A stretch of 64,000 nt of DNA from Microcella alkalica (GTDB taxonomy: Bacteria; Actinomycetota; Actinomycetes; Actinomycetales; Microbacteriaceae), in contig NZ_JACGWX010000005.1 in the NCBI RefSeq assembly GCF_014137945.1, positions 176,532-240,531 on the forward strand, given 5' to 3'. Numbering within the stretch: position 1 is the first letter of the stretch; every line of letters begins with the position of its first letter. Below, piece by piece: positions 35,436-44,545 of the stretch. Below the pieces are notes generated by a model. That model was given only the letters and a program-made list of their open reading frames with translations, had not been told where the DNA came from and did no database searches. Both the position numbers and the translations under genes were made by a program.

Positions 35436-36827
35436 CTACACCCGCGGCATGTCGGCGAAGCGGGAGAAGTGCCCATGGAAGCCGACCGTGATCGTGTCGG
35501 TCGGGCCGTTACGGTGCTTGGCCACGATGAAATCGGCCTCGCCCGCGCGCGGGTTCTCTTTCTCGTAGGCGCTCTCGCGGTGGAGCAGGATCACCATGTC
35601 GGCGTCCTGCTCGAGGGAGCCCGACTCACGGAGGTCGCTCAGGGCGGGCTTCTTGTCGGCGCGCTGCTCAGGCCCTCGGTTGAGCTGCGAGAGAGCGACG
35701 ACGGGAACCTGGAGCTCCTTCGCCATGAGCTTGAGCGCGCGCGAGAACTCGCTGACCTCCTGCTGCCGGCTCTCGACGCGCTTGCCGCTCGTCATGAGCT
35801 GGAGGTAGTCGATGATGACCATCTTGAGCCCGACCGTCTGCTTCAGACGGCGGCACTTCGCGCGGATCTCGACGAGCGTCATGTTCGGGCTGTCGTCGAT
35901 GTAGAGCGGGGCGTCGTTGATGCGGCCGCGCGTCGAGGCGATCGTCGTCCAGTCGCGCGACTCGAGCGTGCCCTTGCGCATCGCGTGGAGGGGCACGGAG
36001 GCCTCGGCCGAGAGCAGGCGCATCGCGATCTCGCTGCGCCCCATCTCGAGGGAGAAGAACACCGTCGGGTGATTGTGCTTGATGGCGGCCGCTCGGGCGA
36101 AGTCGAGCGCGACGGTCGACTTTCCGAGTGCGGGGCGAGCGGCGATGAGGATGAGCTGACCGGCGTGGAGGCCGTTGGTGAGCGCGTCGAGGTCGGCGAA
36201 GCCGGTCGGCACTCCCGTCATCGAGCCGTCGCGCCCGCGCGCGGCCTCGATCTCGTCTATGGCCTCGTTGACGGCCTCGGTGAGGGGCACGTAGTCCTCC
36301 GACTGCGTGCCGCCGGCGACGGCGTAGATCTCGGCCTGGGCGTTGTTGACGAGGTCGGTGACCTCGCCCTCGCTCGCGTAGCCCATCTGCACGATGCGCG
36401 TGCCGGCGTCGACGAGGCGGCGCAGCACGGCCTTCTCGGCGACGAGCGAGGCGTAGAAGCCGGCGTTCGCGGCGGTCGGGACGATTCCCGTAAGGGTGTG
36501 CAGGTAGTCGGCGCCGCCGGCGCGCGACAGGTGGCCCGCCTTCGTGAGCTCGTCGGTGACGGCGATGACGTCCGTCGGCTCGCCCCGCGAGTACAGCGAG
36601 AGGATCGCCTCGAAGATGACCTCGTGCTTGGGCACGTAGAAGTCGATGCCCCGGACGACCTCGATCACGTCGGCCGTGGCGTCCTTGCTGAGGAGCATTC
36701 CGCCGATCGCGCTCTGCTCGGCGAGGAGGTCGTGAGGCGGAGTGCGCTCGGAGTGCCGGCCGTCGGAGCCGCGGGAGTCGGAGCCGCCTCGAGCGTCGAT
36801 GGCGCTGCCGATGTGCGCGAGCGACAC
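35436..36827 (-). CDS. dnaB: Replicative DNA helicase DnaB
   Basis: A 463-residue hexameric helicase that unwinds the fork. An N-terminal domain (PPHDLLAEQSAIGGMLL) is followed by the RecA-like domain: Walker A ARPALGKST, Walker B KMVIIDYLQLM, and FSLEMGRSEIAMRLL. No intein is present. GTG 36827 has a strong AAGGAGG upstream. In this family of organisms it is loaded by DciA, encoded between recF and gyrB. It follows rplI in the same direction but has its own promoter. Confidence 0.95.
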   Translation of the reverse strand: MSLAHIGSAIDARGGSDSRGSDGRHSERTPPHDLLAEQSAIGGMLLSKDATADVIEVVRGIDFYVPKHEVIFEAILSLYSRGEPTDVIAVTDELTKAGHLSRAGGADYLHTLTGIVPTAANAGFYASLVAEKAVLRRLVDAGTRIVQMGYASEGEVTDLVNNAQAEIYAVAGGTQSEDYVPLTEAVNEAIDEIEAARGRDGSMTGVPTGFADLDALTNGLHAGQLILIAARPALGKSTVALDFARAAAIKHNHPTVFFSLEMGRSEIAMRLLSAEASVPLHAMRKGTLESRDWTTIASTRGRINDAPLYIDDSPNMTLVEIRAKCRRLKQTVGLKMVIIDYLQLMTSGKRVESRQQEVSEFSRALKLMAKELQVPVVALSQLNRGPEQRADKKPALSDLRESGSLEQDADMVILLHRESAYEKENPRAGEADFIVAKHRNGPTDTITVGFHGHFSRFADMPRV

Positions 36828-36940
36828 GGGGCCTCCTTAGCGTCTGCGAGCGGGTCGCTGAATGATTCAGGTGTACCGCCGACCACTGACAGCGGAGCGA
36901 TGACACGCGAGTTGCTGCGTGCGCGGCGGGATACGGCCTC

Positions 36941-37106
36941 ACGATAGGGACGGCCGGCCCAGGCCCTCAACCAGGCCTGGGGATAACCATGTGGAGAGCT
37001 GTCGAGAAACGCCGGTGGCGATGTGCAGAGCTTGTGGACAAACCTGTGGCATTCGAGGTCGTCTTGCCCGTAAAAAGCCTCGCGACCAGGGTTTCCTCTG
37101 TCCACA
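36941..37106 (-). promoter_or_regulatory. dnaB promoter with DnaA-box cluster
   Basis: A leftward promoter is visible: -35 TTGAGG (36970-36965), 18-base spacer, -10 TATCGT (36946-36941). Upstream are a minus-strand TTATCCCCA (36978-36986, one mismatch), a perfect TTGTCCACA (37033-37041, minus strand) and CTGTCCACA (37098-37106, one mismatch). The gap 36828-37314 has no convincing gene; a 76-codon open frame at 36989-37219 is not believed. Confidence 0.6.
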
Positions 37107-37181
37107 CAGTGTGTGGGGAAACAGGCTTCAACTGCCGCTTCAGGGTTGGGGCTCGAGGTGCTCACCTGTGCACAGAACAAT

Positions 37182-37203
37182 GCTTCCCGCTCTTGCGGGA
37201 AGC
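37182..37203. terminator. Hairpin in the rplI-dnaB gap
   Basis: GCTTCCCGC, loop TCTT and GCGGGAAGC form a perfect 9-pair stem. To the left, in the transcription direction of rplI, it is followed by ATTGTTCT on the minus strand. It may be a second terminator behind the stronger one at 37263-37298 or end a small RNA from this gap. Confidence 0.5.
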
Positions 37204-37262
37204 GTGCATGACCCGATAGGGGGTCCGGATCGCGACGACCGCGAGCGCCCGCCCCGGACGAC

Positions 37263-37298
37263 GAAGCGCCCCCGGGGTCGAGACCCCGGGGGCGCTTC
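37263..37298 (-). terminator. Terminator after rplI
   Basis: A 17-pair perfect stem with arms GAAGCGCCCCCGGGGTC and its complement around GA lies 16 bases beyond the rplI stop. It separates the rpsF-ssb-rpsR-rplI operon from dnaB. Confidence 0.85.
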
Positions 37299-37314
37299 CG
37301 TTGCGCGCTCGCGA

Positions 37315-37767
37315 CTACTTCGCGGCGACCACCTGGAGGGTGATCGTCGCGACGATGCCGTCGCGGAGCTTGAGGATCGCCTCGTGCGTGCCGACCGACT
37401 TGATCGGCGCGACGAGCTCAACGAGGCGCTTGTCGATCGAGCCGATGCCGGCCGCCTCGACGGCCGCGGCCACGTCAGCGGTCTTCACCGAGCCGAACAG
37501 TCGGCCCTCGGCGCCCGCCTTGACGGCGAGCTTGACGGGGTTGGCCTCGAGGCGGGCCTTCAGGTCCTGGGCCTCTTCGATCGTGGCGTGCTCGCGGGCG
37601 CTGCGGGCGGCCTTGATCTGGTCCACCTGCTTCTCGCCACCGCGGGTCCACGCCACGGCGTAGCCCTGGGGGATGAGGTAGTTGCGGGCGTACCCGTTCT
37701 TGACCTCGACGACGTCGCCGGGGGCACCGAGACCGGTGACCTCCTGCGTGAGGATGAGCTTCGACAT
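37315..37767 (-). CDS. rplI: 50S ribosomal protein L9
   Basis: A 150-residue L9 of standard length with the N-terminal [29 protein letters not shown] and the family [16 protein letters not shown] in the C-terminal domain. ATG 37767 lies ten bases after the rpsR stop. It is the last gene of the operon that starts with rpsF. Confidence 0.95.
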   Translation of the reverse strand: MSKLILTQEVTGLGAPGDVVEVKNGYARNYLIPQGYAVAWTRGGEKQVDQIKAARSAREHATIEEAQDLKARLEANPVKLAVKAGAEGRLFGSVKTADVAAAVEAAGIGSIDKRLVELVAPIKSVGTHEAILKLRDGIVATITLQVVAAK

Positions 37768-37777
37768 CACGGCCCCC

Positions 37778-38038
37778 TTAGCGGCCAGCGCCGGCGTACG
37801 GAAGCAGTGCCATCTCGCGCGCGTTCTTGACGGCGCGGGCGATGAGGCGCTGCTCCTGCACGGAGACACCGGTGATTCGGCGAGCGCGGATCTTCCCGCG
37901 CTCGGAGATGAACTTGCGGAGGGTGGCGACATCCTTGTAGTCGATGATGCCAACCTTGATCGCCTTCGCGGGGGCGGCGTTCTTCGCGCCCTTGCCGCCG
38001 CGAGGCTTGCGGCGGTCGCCGCTGCTCTTGCCAGCCAT
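37778..38038 (-). CDS. rpsR: 30S ribosomal protein S18, cysteine-free
   Basis: An 86-residue S18. The core [23 protein letters not shown] and [15 protein letters not shown] is typical. The N-terminal zinc-ribbon Cys pair of the C-plus form is absent ([18 protein letters not shown]). As the only S18 in the usual rpsF-ssb-rpsR-rplI operon here, it is probably the main copy. Confidence 0.95.
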   Translation of the reverse strand: MAGKSSGDRRKPRGGKGAKNAAPAKAIKVGIIDYKDVATLRKFISERGKIRARRITGVSVQEQRLIARAVKNAREMALLPYAGAGR

Positions 38039-38082
38039 AGTGGTTGTCCTTTACGAAATCAGCTGCCGGTCGTCGGACCGGA

Positions 38083-38598
38083 TCAGAACGGGGTGTCGTC
38101 GGAGAAGGAGCCGGGCGTGTTCCACACGTCCCCGGCGTTGGAGGAGCCGGAGCTCTGCTGCGCAGGAGCGCCCCACGGCTCGTCGGCGACCTGGGCGTTC
38201 CCGCCGCGGCCCCCGCCCATGGAGCTCGAGCCGCCCGACGTGCGGGTGACCTGAGCGGTGGCGTAGCGCAGGCTCGGGCCGATCTCGTCGACCTCGAGCT
38301 CGATGCTCGTGCGCTTCTCGCCTTCCTTCGTCTCGTACGACCGCTGCTTCAGGCGACCCTGCGCGATGACGCGCGAGCCTTTCGTCAACGATGAGGCGAC
38401 GTGCTCGGCGAACTCACGCCACACGCTCGCGCGCAGGAACAGCGCCTCGCCGTCCTTCCACTCGTTCGCCTGACGGTCGAACGTGCGGGGGGTGGACGCG
38501 ATGGTGAAGTTCGCCACTGCGAGCCCGTTCTGCGTGTAGCGCAGCTCGGGGTCGGCGGTCAGGTTGCCGACGACGGTGATGATCGTCTCGCCGGCCAC
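38083..38598 (-). CDS. ssb: Single-stranded DNA-binding protein
   Basis: A 171-residue SSB: an OB-fold of about 115 residues ([22 protein letters not shown] ... [21 protein letters not shown]), a Gly/Ser/Gln-rich linker and the acidic tip DDTPF that docks partner proteins. It starts at GTG 38598, two bases after the rpsF stop, between rpsF and rpsR as in most bacteria. Confidence 0.95.
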   Translation of the reverse strand: MAGETIITVVGNLTADPELRYTQNGLAVANFTIASTPRTFDRQANEWKDGEALFLRASVWREFAEHVASSLTKGSRVIAQGRLKQRSYETKEGEKRTSIELEVDEIGPSLRYATAQVTRTSGGSSSMGGGRGGNAQVADEPWGAPAQQSSGSSNAGDVWNTPGSFSDDTPF

Positions 38599-38600
38599 GA

Positions 38601-38990
38601 CTACTCCGCGGCCTTGGGCGCGGAGGCCTTGGCGGCCTCGCGAGCGGACTTGGACGCGGCCTTCTCCGCAGCCTTCGCCTCGAAGGCGGCGACGCGGGCG
38701 ACGGCCTCCTCGGCACGCAGCACCTTGGTGCGCATGACCGCTTCGCTGAGCTTCAGCTGGCGGTCGAGCTCCTGCGTGGCCGCGGGGTTCGCGGTGAAGT
38801 TGACGACGGCGTAGATGCCCTCGTTCTTCTTCTGGATCTCGTATGCGAGGCGACGACGGCCCCAGATATCGACGTTCTCGATGTTCCCACCGTCATTGCG
38901 GATGACGTTGAGGAACTTGTCGAGGCTCGGAGCGACCGTGCGCTCGTCGATCTCGGGGTCGAGGATCACCATCAACTCGTACTGATGCAT
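38601..38990 (-). CDS. rpsF: 30S ribosomal protein S6
   Basis: A 129-residue S6 with [24 protein letters not shown] and [20 protein letters not shown]. It has an Ala/Lys/Glu-rich C-terminal extension of about 30 residues after [16 protein letters not shown]. It is the first gene of rpsF-ssb-rpsR-rplI; the ATG at 38990 has GGAGGTGGGT upstream. Confidence 0.95.
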   Translation of the reverse strand: MHQYELMVILDPEIDERTVAPSLDKFLNVIRNDGGNIENVDIWGRRRLAYEIQKKNEGIYAVVNFTANPAATQELDRQLKLSEAVMRTKVLRAEEAVARVAAFEAKAAEKAASKSAREAAKASAPKAAE

Positions 38991-39124
38991 GACTCACCCA
39001 CCTCCTTCGGACTCGAACGGCTGCAGACGATCTGCAGCAGGAGGGTATGGCATCAGTCGCCCACTGGGGACAGGGCCCCGGGCAACCTGCACAGCGTAGT
39101 CGATGAGGGATGCCGGGCGCCAGT

Positions 39125-40567
39125 TCAGGAGGCGCCGTCACGCTCCTGCCACCAGGCCAGCAGTCGCCGCTCGGCCTCCTCCGCACCGAGGGGCCCCTCG
39201 TCCAGCCGCATCTCCAGCAGGAACCGGTACGCCTCGCCGACGACCGGGCCAGGACGGACGCCGAGGATCGCCATGACCTGCTCGCCGTCGAGGTCGGGGC
39301 GGATGGCCGCGAGCTCCTCCTGCTCGGCGAGCGCCGCGATGCGCTCCTCGAGCTCGTCGTAGGCGCCGCGGAGGCGCGCGGCCTTGCGGCGGTTGCGCGT
39401 CGTGACGTCGGCCCGGGTGAGGATGTGCAGCCGCTCGAGCTGATCCCCCGCGTCGCGCACGTAGCGCCGCACGCCCGAATCCGTCCACGGAGCGTCGCTG
39501 TAGCCGAAGAAGCGCAGGTGCAGTTCGATGAGCCGGCACACCGCGACGATCGTGTCCTTATCGAAGCGCAGCGCCGTGAGCCGCTTGCGCGCGAGCTTGG
39601 CTCCGACGACGTCGTGGTGGTGGAAGGTCACGGCCCCGCCCGGCTCGACCTTCTTCGTCGCGGGCTTGCCGATGTCGTGGAGGAGAGAGGCGAGACGCAG
39701 CACGACGTCGGCGGGAGCATCCGGCCCCGAGCCGCGCGCGGCCTCCAGCTCGATCACCTGTTCGAGCACGGTGAGCGAGTGCTCGTAGACGTCCTTGTGG
39801 TGGGCGTGCTCGTCGACCTCGAGCCTGAGGGCCGGCAGCTCCGGCAGCACGAGCTCGGCGAGGCCCGTCACGACGAGGAGCTCGAGGCCGCGACGCGGGG
39901 AGGAGGTCGAGAGCAGCTTCACGAGCTCGTCGCGGACACGCTCGGCCGAGATGATGCCGATGCGATCGCGCATCCCCTCGATCGCCCGCAGCGTCGCGTC
40001 GTCGACGTCGAGGCCGAGCTGAGCGGCGAACCGCGCCGCGCGCAGCATGCGCAGGGGGTCGTCGCTGAACGAGCGCGCCGGCGAGATCGGAGTGCGGAGG
40101 CGCGCGCCGAGGAGGTCGTCGAAGCCCCCGCTCGGGTCCACGAGCGTGAGCGACGGCAGGCGGAGGGCCATCGCGTTGACGGTGAAGTCGCGTCGCTCGA
40201 GGTCGCCGTCGAGCGTGTCGCCGAACGCCACCTCGGGCTTGCGCGAGTCGGGGTCGTACGCGTCCGAGCGGTAGGTGGTGATTTCGACGGTGTCGGCGCC
40301 GATGCGCGCCCCGATCGTGCCGAAGGCCCGCCCGATGTCCCAGTGCGCGCTCGCGACGGGGGCGACGATGCGGATGATGTCATCAGGGCGCGCGCTCGTC
40401 GTGAGGTCGAGGTCGTTGACCGGCCGGCCGAGGAAGGCATCGCGCACCGGCCCGCCGACGAGGGCGAGCTCGTGGCCCGCGGCTTCGAATCGAGTCGCGA
40501 GGGTCGCCAGCGGCTCGGCGGCGGCGAGTGCCCGCAGCCGGTCGAGGGCCTCGGCCACGCTCTGCAT
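39125..40567 (-). CDS. cca: CCA tRNA nucleotidyltransferase with HD domain
   Basis: A 480-residue enzyme adding or repairing tRNA CCA ends, needed here because the three tRNA genes in view lack encoded CCA. The nucleotidyltransferase head has LVGGPVRDAFLG and NDLDLTT (catalytic Asp pair) followed by RRDFTVNAMAL; the HD phosphohydrolase domain has LASLLHDIGKP. ATG 40567 is used; GTG 40573 is an alternative. Its -10 overlaps that of the divergent gene (see 40577-40586). Confidence 0.92.
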   Translation of the reverse strand: MQSVAEALDRLRALAAAEPLATLATRFEAAGHELALVGGPVRDAFLGRPVNDLDLTTSARPDDIIRIVAPVASAHWDIGRAFGTIGARIGADTVEITTYRSDAYDPDSRKPEVAFGDTLDGDLERRDFTVNAMALRLPSLTLVDPSGGFDDLLGARLRTPISPARSFSDDPLRMLRAARFAAQLGLDVDDATLRAIEGMRDRIGIISAERVRDELVKLLSTSSPRRGLELLVVTGLAELVLPELPALRLEVDEHAHHKDVYEHSLTVLEQVIELEAARGSGPDAPADVVLRLASLLHDIGKPATKKVEPGGAVTFHHHDVVGAKLARKRLTALRFDKDTIVAVCRLIELHLRFFGYSDAPWTDSGVRRYVRDAGDQLERLHILTRADVTTRNRRKAARLRGAYDELEERIAALAEQEELAAIRPDLDGEQVMAILGVRPGPVVGEAYRFLLEMRLDEGPLGAEEAERRLLAWWQERDGAS

Positions 40568-40576
40568 AGTCACCAG

Positions 40577-40586
40577 AGTCTAGACT
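40577..40586. promoter_or_regulatory. Overlapping divergent -10 boxes (cca / DUF6049 gene)
   Basis: The palindrome AGTCTAGACT contains TAGACT on both strands: 40581-40586 for the rightward gene (seven bases to ATG 40594) and 40582-40577 for cca (nine bases to ATG 40567). The two -10 elements share their TA core, so both promoters cannot be occupied at once. Confidence 0.6.
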
Positions 40587-40593
40587 TCCGAGC

Positions 40594-42744
40594 ATGTCGG
40601 CCGAGCGGGAGCGGAGGGGTTCTTCCGCGCCCGCGACCCCGCTGCGAGCGCTCCTGGCGATGCTCCTGCTCGTTCTGCTCGCGGCGCCCGCCGGCATTGC
40701 CCCCACCGCCCGGGCGACCACCGAGGCAACAGGGATGAGCGGACTGAGGCTCACGATCGCCCCGCTCGGCGCGGGCATCGTCGGCCCCGATTCCCCGCTC
40801 GAGCTGCGCGTCGTCGCGACGAATCGATCGACGGAAGCGACGCCCTCCGGCACGGCGACGATGTCGATCGCCGCGGACTCGCCCGCCGATCCGGCGGCGC
40901 TCGCCGCCTGGTTCGGCGAGAGCGACGCGGATGTCCGCCTCGCCCCGGTCTCGTCCGTCGCGCTCCCCGCGCTCGAGCCGGGTTCGAGCGCCACCGTCGT
41001 GCTGCGCGCCGAGTCCGACGACGTCGGGTTCGCCGGGACCTGGGGGCCTCGAGTCGTCGAGGTGACGGCGGAAGGGGAGGGCCGGATGCTCGGCTCGGGG
41101 CGCTCCGCCGTCGTCTGGGTGCCCGAGGACGCGACACCGCCCACGGCGACCGTCGTCTCCGCCGTGCCGCTCACCGCTCCCGGTTTCGATGGCGCGTTCA
41201 TCCCCGCCGAGGATCTCGAGGTGCTCACGACGCCCGGCGGTCTGCTCATCCGCACCCTCGACGCCGTCGCGGGGCGCGAGGTCGCCATCGGGGTCGATCC
41301 CCGGGTCATCGCGTCGATCCGCATCCTCGGAACGGCGGCTCCCGAGTCGGCGATCTCGTTCCTCGACCGCCTCGCCCTCATCCCCAACGACACGTTCGCC
41401 CTGGCCTGGGCCGACGCCGATCCCCTCGCGACGGCGCACGCCCGTGGAGTTCCGCTTCCGCCGATCGAGGGCGCGGGAGCCGCGCTCGACCCGAGCGTTC
41501 TCAGCCCCGGAGAACCGGAGGGCGCGGACGGCGGGGACGCGAGCCCCGCACCGTCCGATGCCCCCGACGATCCTGACGCCTCGCCCTCCGCAGCACCCGC
41601 CCCGAGCGACGACGCCGAGGACCTCCCGACGCTGGATGAGCTCAGCGCATGGCCCCACGACATCGACTCGCTCGCCTGGCCGCGAGAGGGCACCGCGACC
41701 GCGAGCGCTCTCGGAGTGCTCGCGGAATCGGGCGTGCGCGCCGCGATCATCGGCAGCGGCAACCTCGACGGCGGCCGGGGCCTGGTGGCCGAGGCGGGCG
41801 ATCTGCGCGTCCTGCGCAGCGACGACGCGCTCTCCCTGGCGGCGCGCGAAACGGTCGCCGCCACGACCGAGCAGGAGTTCGAGAGCGCGGCGGCGCGCGT
41901 GTCGGCGCTCATCGCGGCCTCGAGCGCCTCCGACGCGGCGGTCGTGCCGTTCTTCACCTTGAGCCGCGACCGGCTGGGCAACTCTCTGCGGCTGCTCGAG
42001 CTGCTGGGCGCGATCGAGGCGATGCCGTGGGCGCGCGGGGGCAGTCTTGCGACAGCGAGCGCGGCATCCGGGCCCGGGGTCGGCGTCATCGACGCCGCGA
42101 TCGCCGAGGATCGCCTCGTCGACGTGGGGCGGATGCTCGACGCCGAGGCGGCCGACCGCGCTTTCGCCGAGGTGGCCGTCGAGCCCGCGCTCATCACCGA
42201 CGAGCGGAGGCTCGAGCTGCTCGGCGCGCTCTCCCTCGGATGGGATGAGGAGACCGGCGAGGCCGCGACTCGATTCGTGGAGGCCTCGCAGGAGCTGCGC
42301 TCCGGCGTGCAGATCGTCGAGGGCAGCACGATCACGCTGCTGTCCGACCGCACATCGCTTCCCGTGACCGTGCAGAACGCGCTCGACGTGGCGATCAGGG
42401 TCTTCGTCCGCGTCGACAGCGCCACCGGGCGCCTCCTCGTCGAGGACCGCCGGGTCGAGACGATCGTCGAGCCGCAGTCGCAGACGCGCGCGCTCGTGCC
42501 CGTGCAGTCGCTCACGAACGGGGAGGTGCCGATCACGGTGTCGCTCGTCGATGCCGTCGACCAGCCCGTCGGCCAGTCGACGAGCGTTCTGCTCAATCTG
42601 CAGGCAGGGTGGGAGACCGCGGCGATCGTCGTCATGGCGGTGCTCGTGGGCGGTCTGCTCGCGTTCGGCCTGTCCCGCGACATCCGCCGACGACGGATGC
42701 GACGGCGACTGCGCGCGCAGCGCGGCGAGGAGGAGACGGCGTGA
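40594..42744 (+). CDS. DUF6049 family envelope protein
   Basis: A 716-residue protein. An N-terminal signal segment (ALLAMLLLVLLAAPAGIAPTARA), a large extracytoplasmic part with a Ser/Asp/Pro-rich stretch at about residues 305-345, and a C-terminal membrane helix (AAIVVMAVLVGGLLAFGL) with a basic cytoplasmic tail (RDIRRRRMRRRLRAQR) are visible. It is the counterpart of the mycobacterial gene preceding the MurJ homologue and overlaps murJ by four bases. It probably acts in cell-wall synthesis; the function is not defined. Confidence 0.8.
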   Translation: MSAERERRGSSAPATPLRALLAMLLLVLLAAPAGIAPTARATTEATGMSGLRLTIAPLGAGIVGPDSPLELRVVATNRSTEATPSGTATMSIAADSPADPAALAAWFGESDADVRLAPVSSVALPALEPGSSATVVLRAESDDVGFAGTWGPRVVEVTAEGEGRMLGSGRSAVVWVPEDATPPTATVVSAVPLTAPGFDGAFIPAEDLEVLTTPGGLLIRTLDAVAGREVAIGVDPRVIASIRILGTAAPESAISFLDRLALIPNDTFALAWADADPLATAHARGVPLPPIEGAGAALDPSVLSPGEPEGADGGDASPAPSDAPDDPDASPSAAPAPSDDAEDLPTLDELSAWPHDIDSLAWPREGTATASALGVLAESGVRAAIIGSGNLDGGRGLVAEAGDLRVLRSDDALSLAARETVAATTEQEFESAAARVSALIAASSASDAAVVPFFTLSRDRLGNSLRLLELLGAIEAMPWARGGSLATASAASGPGVGVIDAAIAEDRLVDVGRMLDAEAADRAFAEVAVEPALITDERRLELLGALSLGWDEETGEAATRFVEASQELRSGVQIVEGSTITLLSDRTSLPVTVQNALDVAIRVFVRVDSATGRLLVEDRRVETIVEPQSQTRALVPVQSLTNGEVPITVSLVDAVDQPVGQSTSVLLNLQAGWETAAIVVMAVLVGGLLAFGLSRDIRRRRMRRRLRAQRGEEETA

Positions 42745-44420
42745 GCGACGATCCTCGCCAGGGCTTGCCCGACGGCGTGCCGGAGGACCGCTCCGGCGGC
42801 GTCGGCCGCGCGAGCCTCGTGCTCGCCTCCGGCACGATCGTGTCGCGCCTGCTCGGCTTCGTCAGCGCCGTCATGCTCACGCAGACGATCGGCGCGCTCG
42901 GGTCGGGCGCGAACACCTTCGCGCTCGCCAATCAGCTGCCGAACAACATCTACGCGATCGTCGCCGGCGGCGTGCTGAGCGCCGTGCTCGTGCCGCAGAT
43001 CGTGCGGGCGAGCGTGCACGACGACGGCGGCGAGCGCTTCATCAACCGCCTCGTCACGCTCGGGCTCGTGGTGTTCCTGCTCGCGGCGGTGCTCGCGACC
43101 CTCGCGGCGCCGCTACTGGTCGCGCTGTACGCGGCCTCCTCCGACGGTGGAGGGCGCGGCTTCACGAGCGAGGAGATCGCCCTAGCGACGGCCTTCGCCT
43201 ACTGGTGCCTGCCGCAGGTGCTCTTCTACGCGCTGTACACGCTCTTCGGCGAGGTGCTCAACGCGCGCCGCGTGTTCGGGCCGTTCACGTGGGCGCCCGC
43301 GATCAACAATGTCGTCGCGATCGCGGGCCTCGTGGTCTTCGGCGCGATGTTCGACGCCGACGTCCGGCGGGCATCCGAGTGGACGCCCGAGATGATCGCC
43401 GTGCTCGGCGGGTCTGCGACCCTCGGCGTCGCCGTCCAGGCCCTCGTTCTCGTGCTGTTCTGGCGGCGGGCGGGGCTGCGCTACCGGCCCGAGTTCACCT
43501 GGCGCGGCGTCGGCCTCGGCGCGACCGGCCGAGCCGCCGGATGGATCTTCGCGATGATCGTCGTGATGCAGATCGGCGGCATCGTTCAGACGCGCGTCGC
43601 CTCGGAGGCCGCGACGGCCGACGACGCCTCGCTCATGGTCATGCGCACGGCCTGGCTGCTGTTCATGCTGCCGCACTCGGTCGTCGTCGTCTCGCTCGTG
43701 ACGGCGTATCTGACCCGCATGAGCGCGCACGCCCGCGACAAGGACCTCGATGCGGTGCGTGTCGACACGACCGAGGCGATCAGGATCACGGGCCTGCTCA
43801 TGACGCTCGCGACGATCGGCCTCATCGCCGTCGCGGTGCCGTTCGCTCGCATCTTCGCCGAGGACGCCGTCGACGAGATCGCCACCGTGCTCATCGCGTT
43901 CGTCATCGGCCTCGTCCCGTTCAGCGTGTACTTCGTCATGCAGCGCGTCTTCTACGCCCTCGATGACACGCGCACGGCGTTCTGGCTGCAGGCGGCGCAC
44001 ACGGCGTTCTTCATCATCGGCGCGCTGCTGTGCTCGCTCCTGCCGACCGCCTGGATCGTGCCCGGCATCGGACTCGTGACCTCCGCGGCCGGCGCCTTCC
44101 AGATGGTGCTGGGGGGCCTCGTTCTCGGCCGCCGGCTGGGGGGTCTGGATGCTCCGCTCATCGCGCGGCGCATGACGCAGTTCATCGTCGCCGCCGTCCC
44201 CGCCCTGCTCGTCGGGCTCGGCGTCGGCGCGGCGCTGGGCACGCTCGGTGGCGGCCTCGTCGGAGACGGCTTCGCGCGCGCATCCGTCGGGGGAGCCCTC
44301 GTCAGCATCCTCGCCATCGCCGTTCCGACGGTGCTCGCCTACGGAGGAGCCCTGCTCGCGATGCGGGTGCCCGAGGCGCTCAGCACGCTCGCGCTCGTGC
44401 GCGGGCGGCTCGGGCGCTGA
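42741..44420 (+). CDS. murJ: Lipid II flippase MurJ (MviN family)
   Basis: A 559-residue polytopic protein with about 14 helices that moves the peptidoglycan precursor lipid II across the membrane. SGTIVSRLLGFVSAVMLTQTIG, NQLPNNIYAIVAGGVLSAVLVPQ and YYVMQRVFYAL-type (FVMQRVFYALDDTRTAF) regions are diagnostic. It lacks the C-terminal pseudokinase seen in mycobacteria. The GTG 42741 start overlaps the upstream TGA (GTGA). Confidence 0.92.
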   Translation: MSDDPRQGLPDGVPEDRSGGVGRASLVLASGTIVSRLLGFVSAVMLTQTIGALGSGANTFALANQLPNNIYAIVAGGVLSAVLVPQIVRASVHDDGGERFINRLVTLGLVVFLLAAVLATLAAPLLVALYAASSDGGGRGFTSEEIALATAFAYWCLPQVLFYALYTLFGEVLNARRVFGPFTWAPAINNVVAIAGLVVFGAMFDADVRRASEWTPEMIAVLGGSATLGVAVQALVLVLFWRRAGLRYRPEFTWRGVGLGATGRAAGWIFAMIVVMQIGGIVQTRVASEAATADDASLMVMRTAWLLFMLPHSVVVVSLVTAYLTRMSAHARDKDLDAVRVDTTEAIRITGLLMTLATIGLIAVAVPFARIFAEDAVDEIATVLIAFVIGLVPFSVYFVMQRVFYALDDTRTAFWLQAAHTAFFIIGALLCSLLPTAWIVPGIGLVTSAAGAFQMVLGGLVLGRRLGGLDAPLIARRMTQFIVAAVPALLVGLGVGAALGTLGGGLVGDGFARASVGGALVSILAIAVPTVLAYGGALLAMRVPEALSTLALVRGRLGR

Positions 44421-44467
44421 CCTTCGGCGCCGCGCCGGGTGAACGCTCCATGAACACGCCCGCCCCC

Positions 44468-44493
44468 GGAATACCCCCGACCTAGGATGAGTT
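44468..44493 (+). promoter_or_regulatory. SigR/SigH-type promoter of trxB-trxA
   Basis: GGAAT at 44468-44472, an 18-base spacer and GTT at 44491-44493 match the actinobacterial oxidative-stress sigma SigR consensus (GGAAT-N18-GTT). A housekeeping-like TAGGAT -10 lies at 44483-44488 in between, so two promoters may overlap. The leader to ATG 44546 is about 50 bases. Confidence 0.7.
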
Positions 44494-44545
44494 GTCACCC
44501 GTGTCGGAGCGCCTCCCGCCCGGCACCCACCTCGTGAGGAACGAC

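Noticed and set aside
36989..37219. A 76-codon open frame in the rplI-dnaB gap
   Set aside because: No ribosome site, odd composition (many Cys, Arg and Trp), overlaps DnaA boxes and a hairpin; it is probably chance.
40573..40573. GTG at 40573 as cca start
   Set aside because: It lies only three bases from the -10 box, too close for transcription to include it; ATG 40567 fits better.
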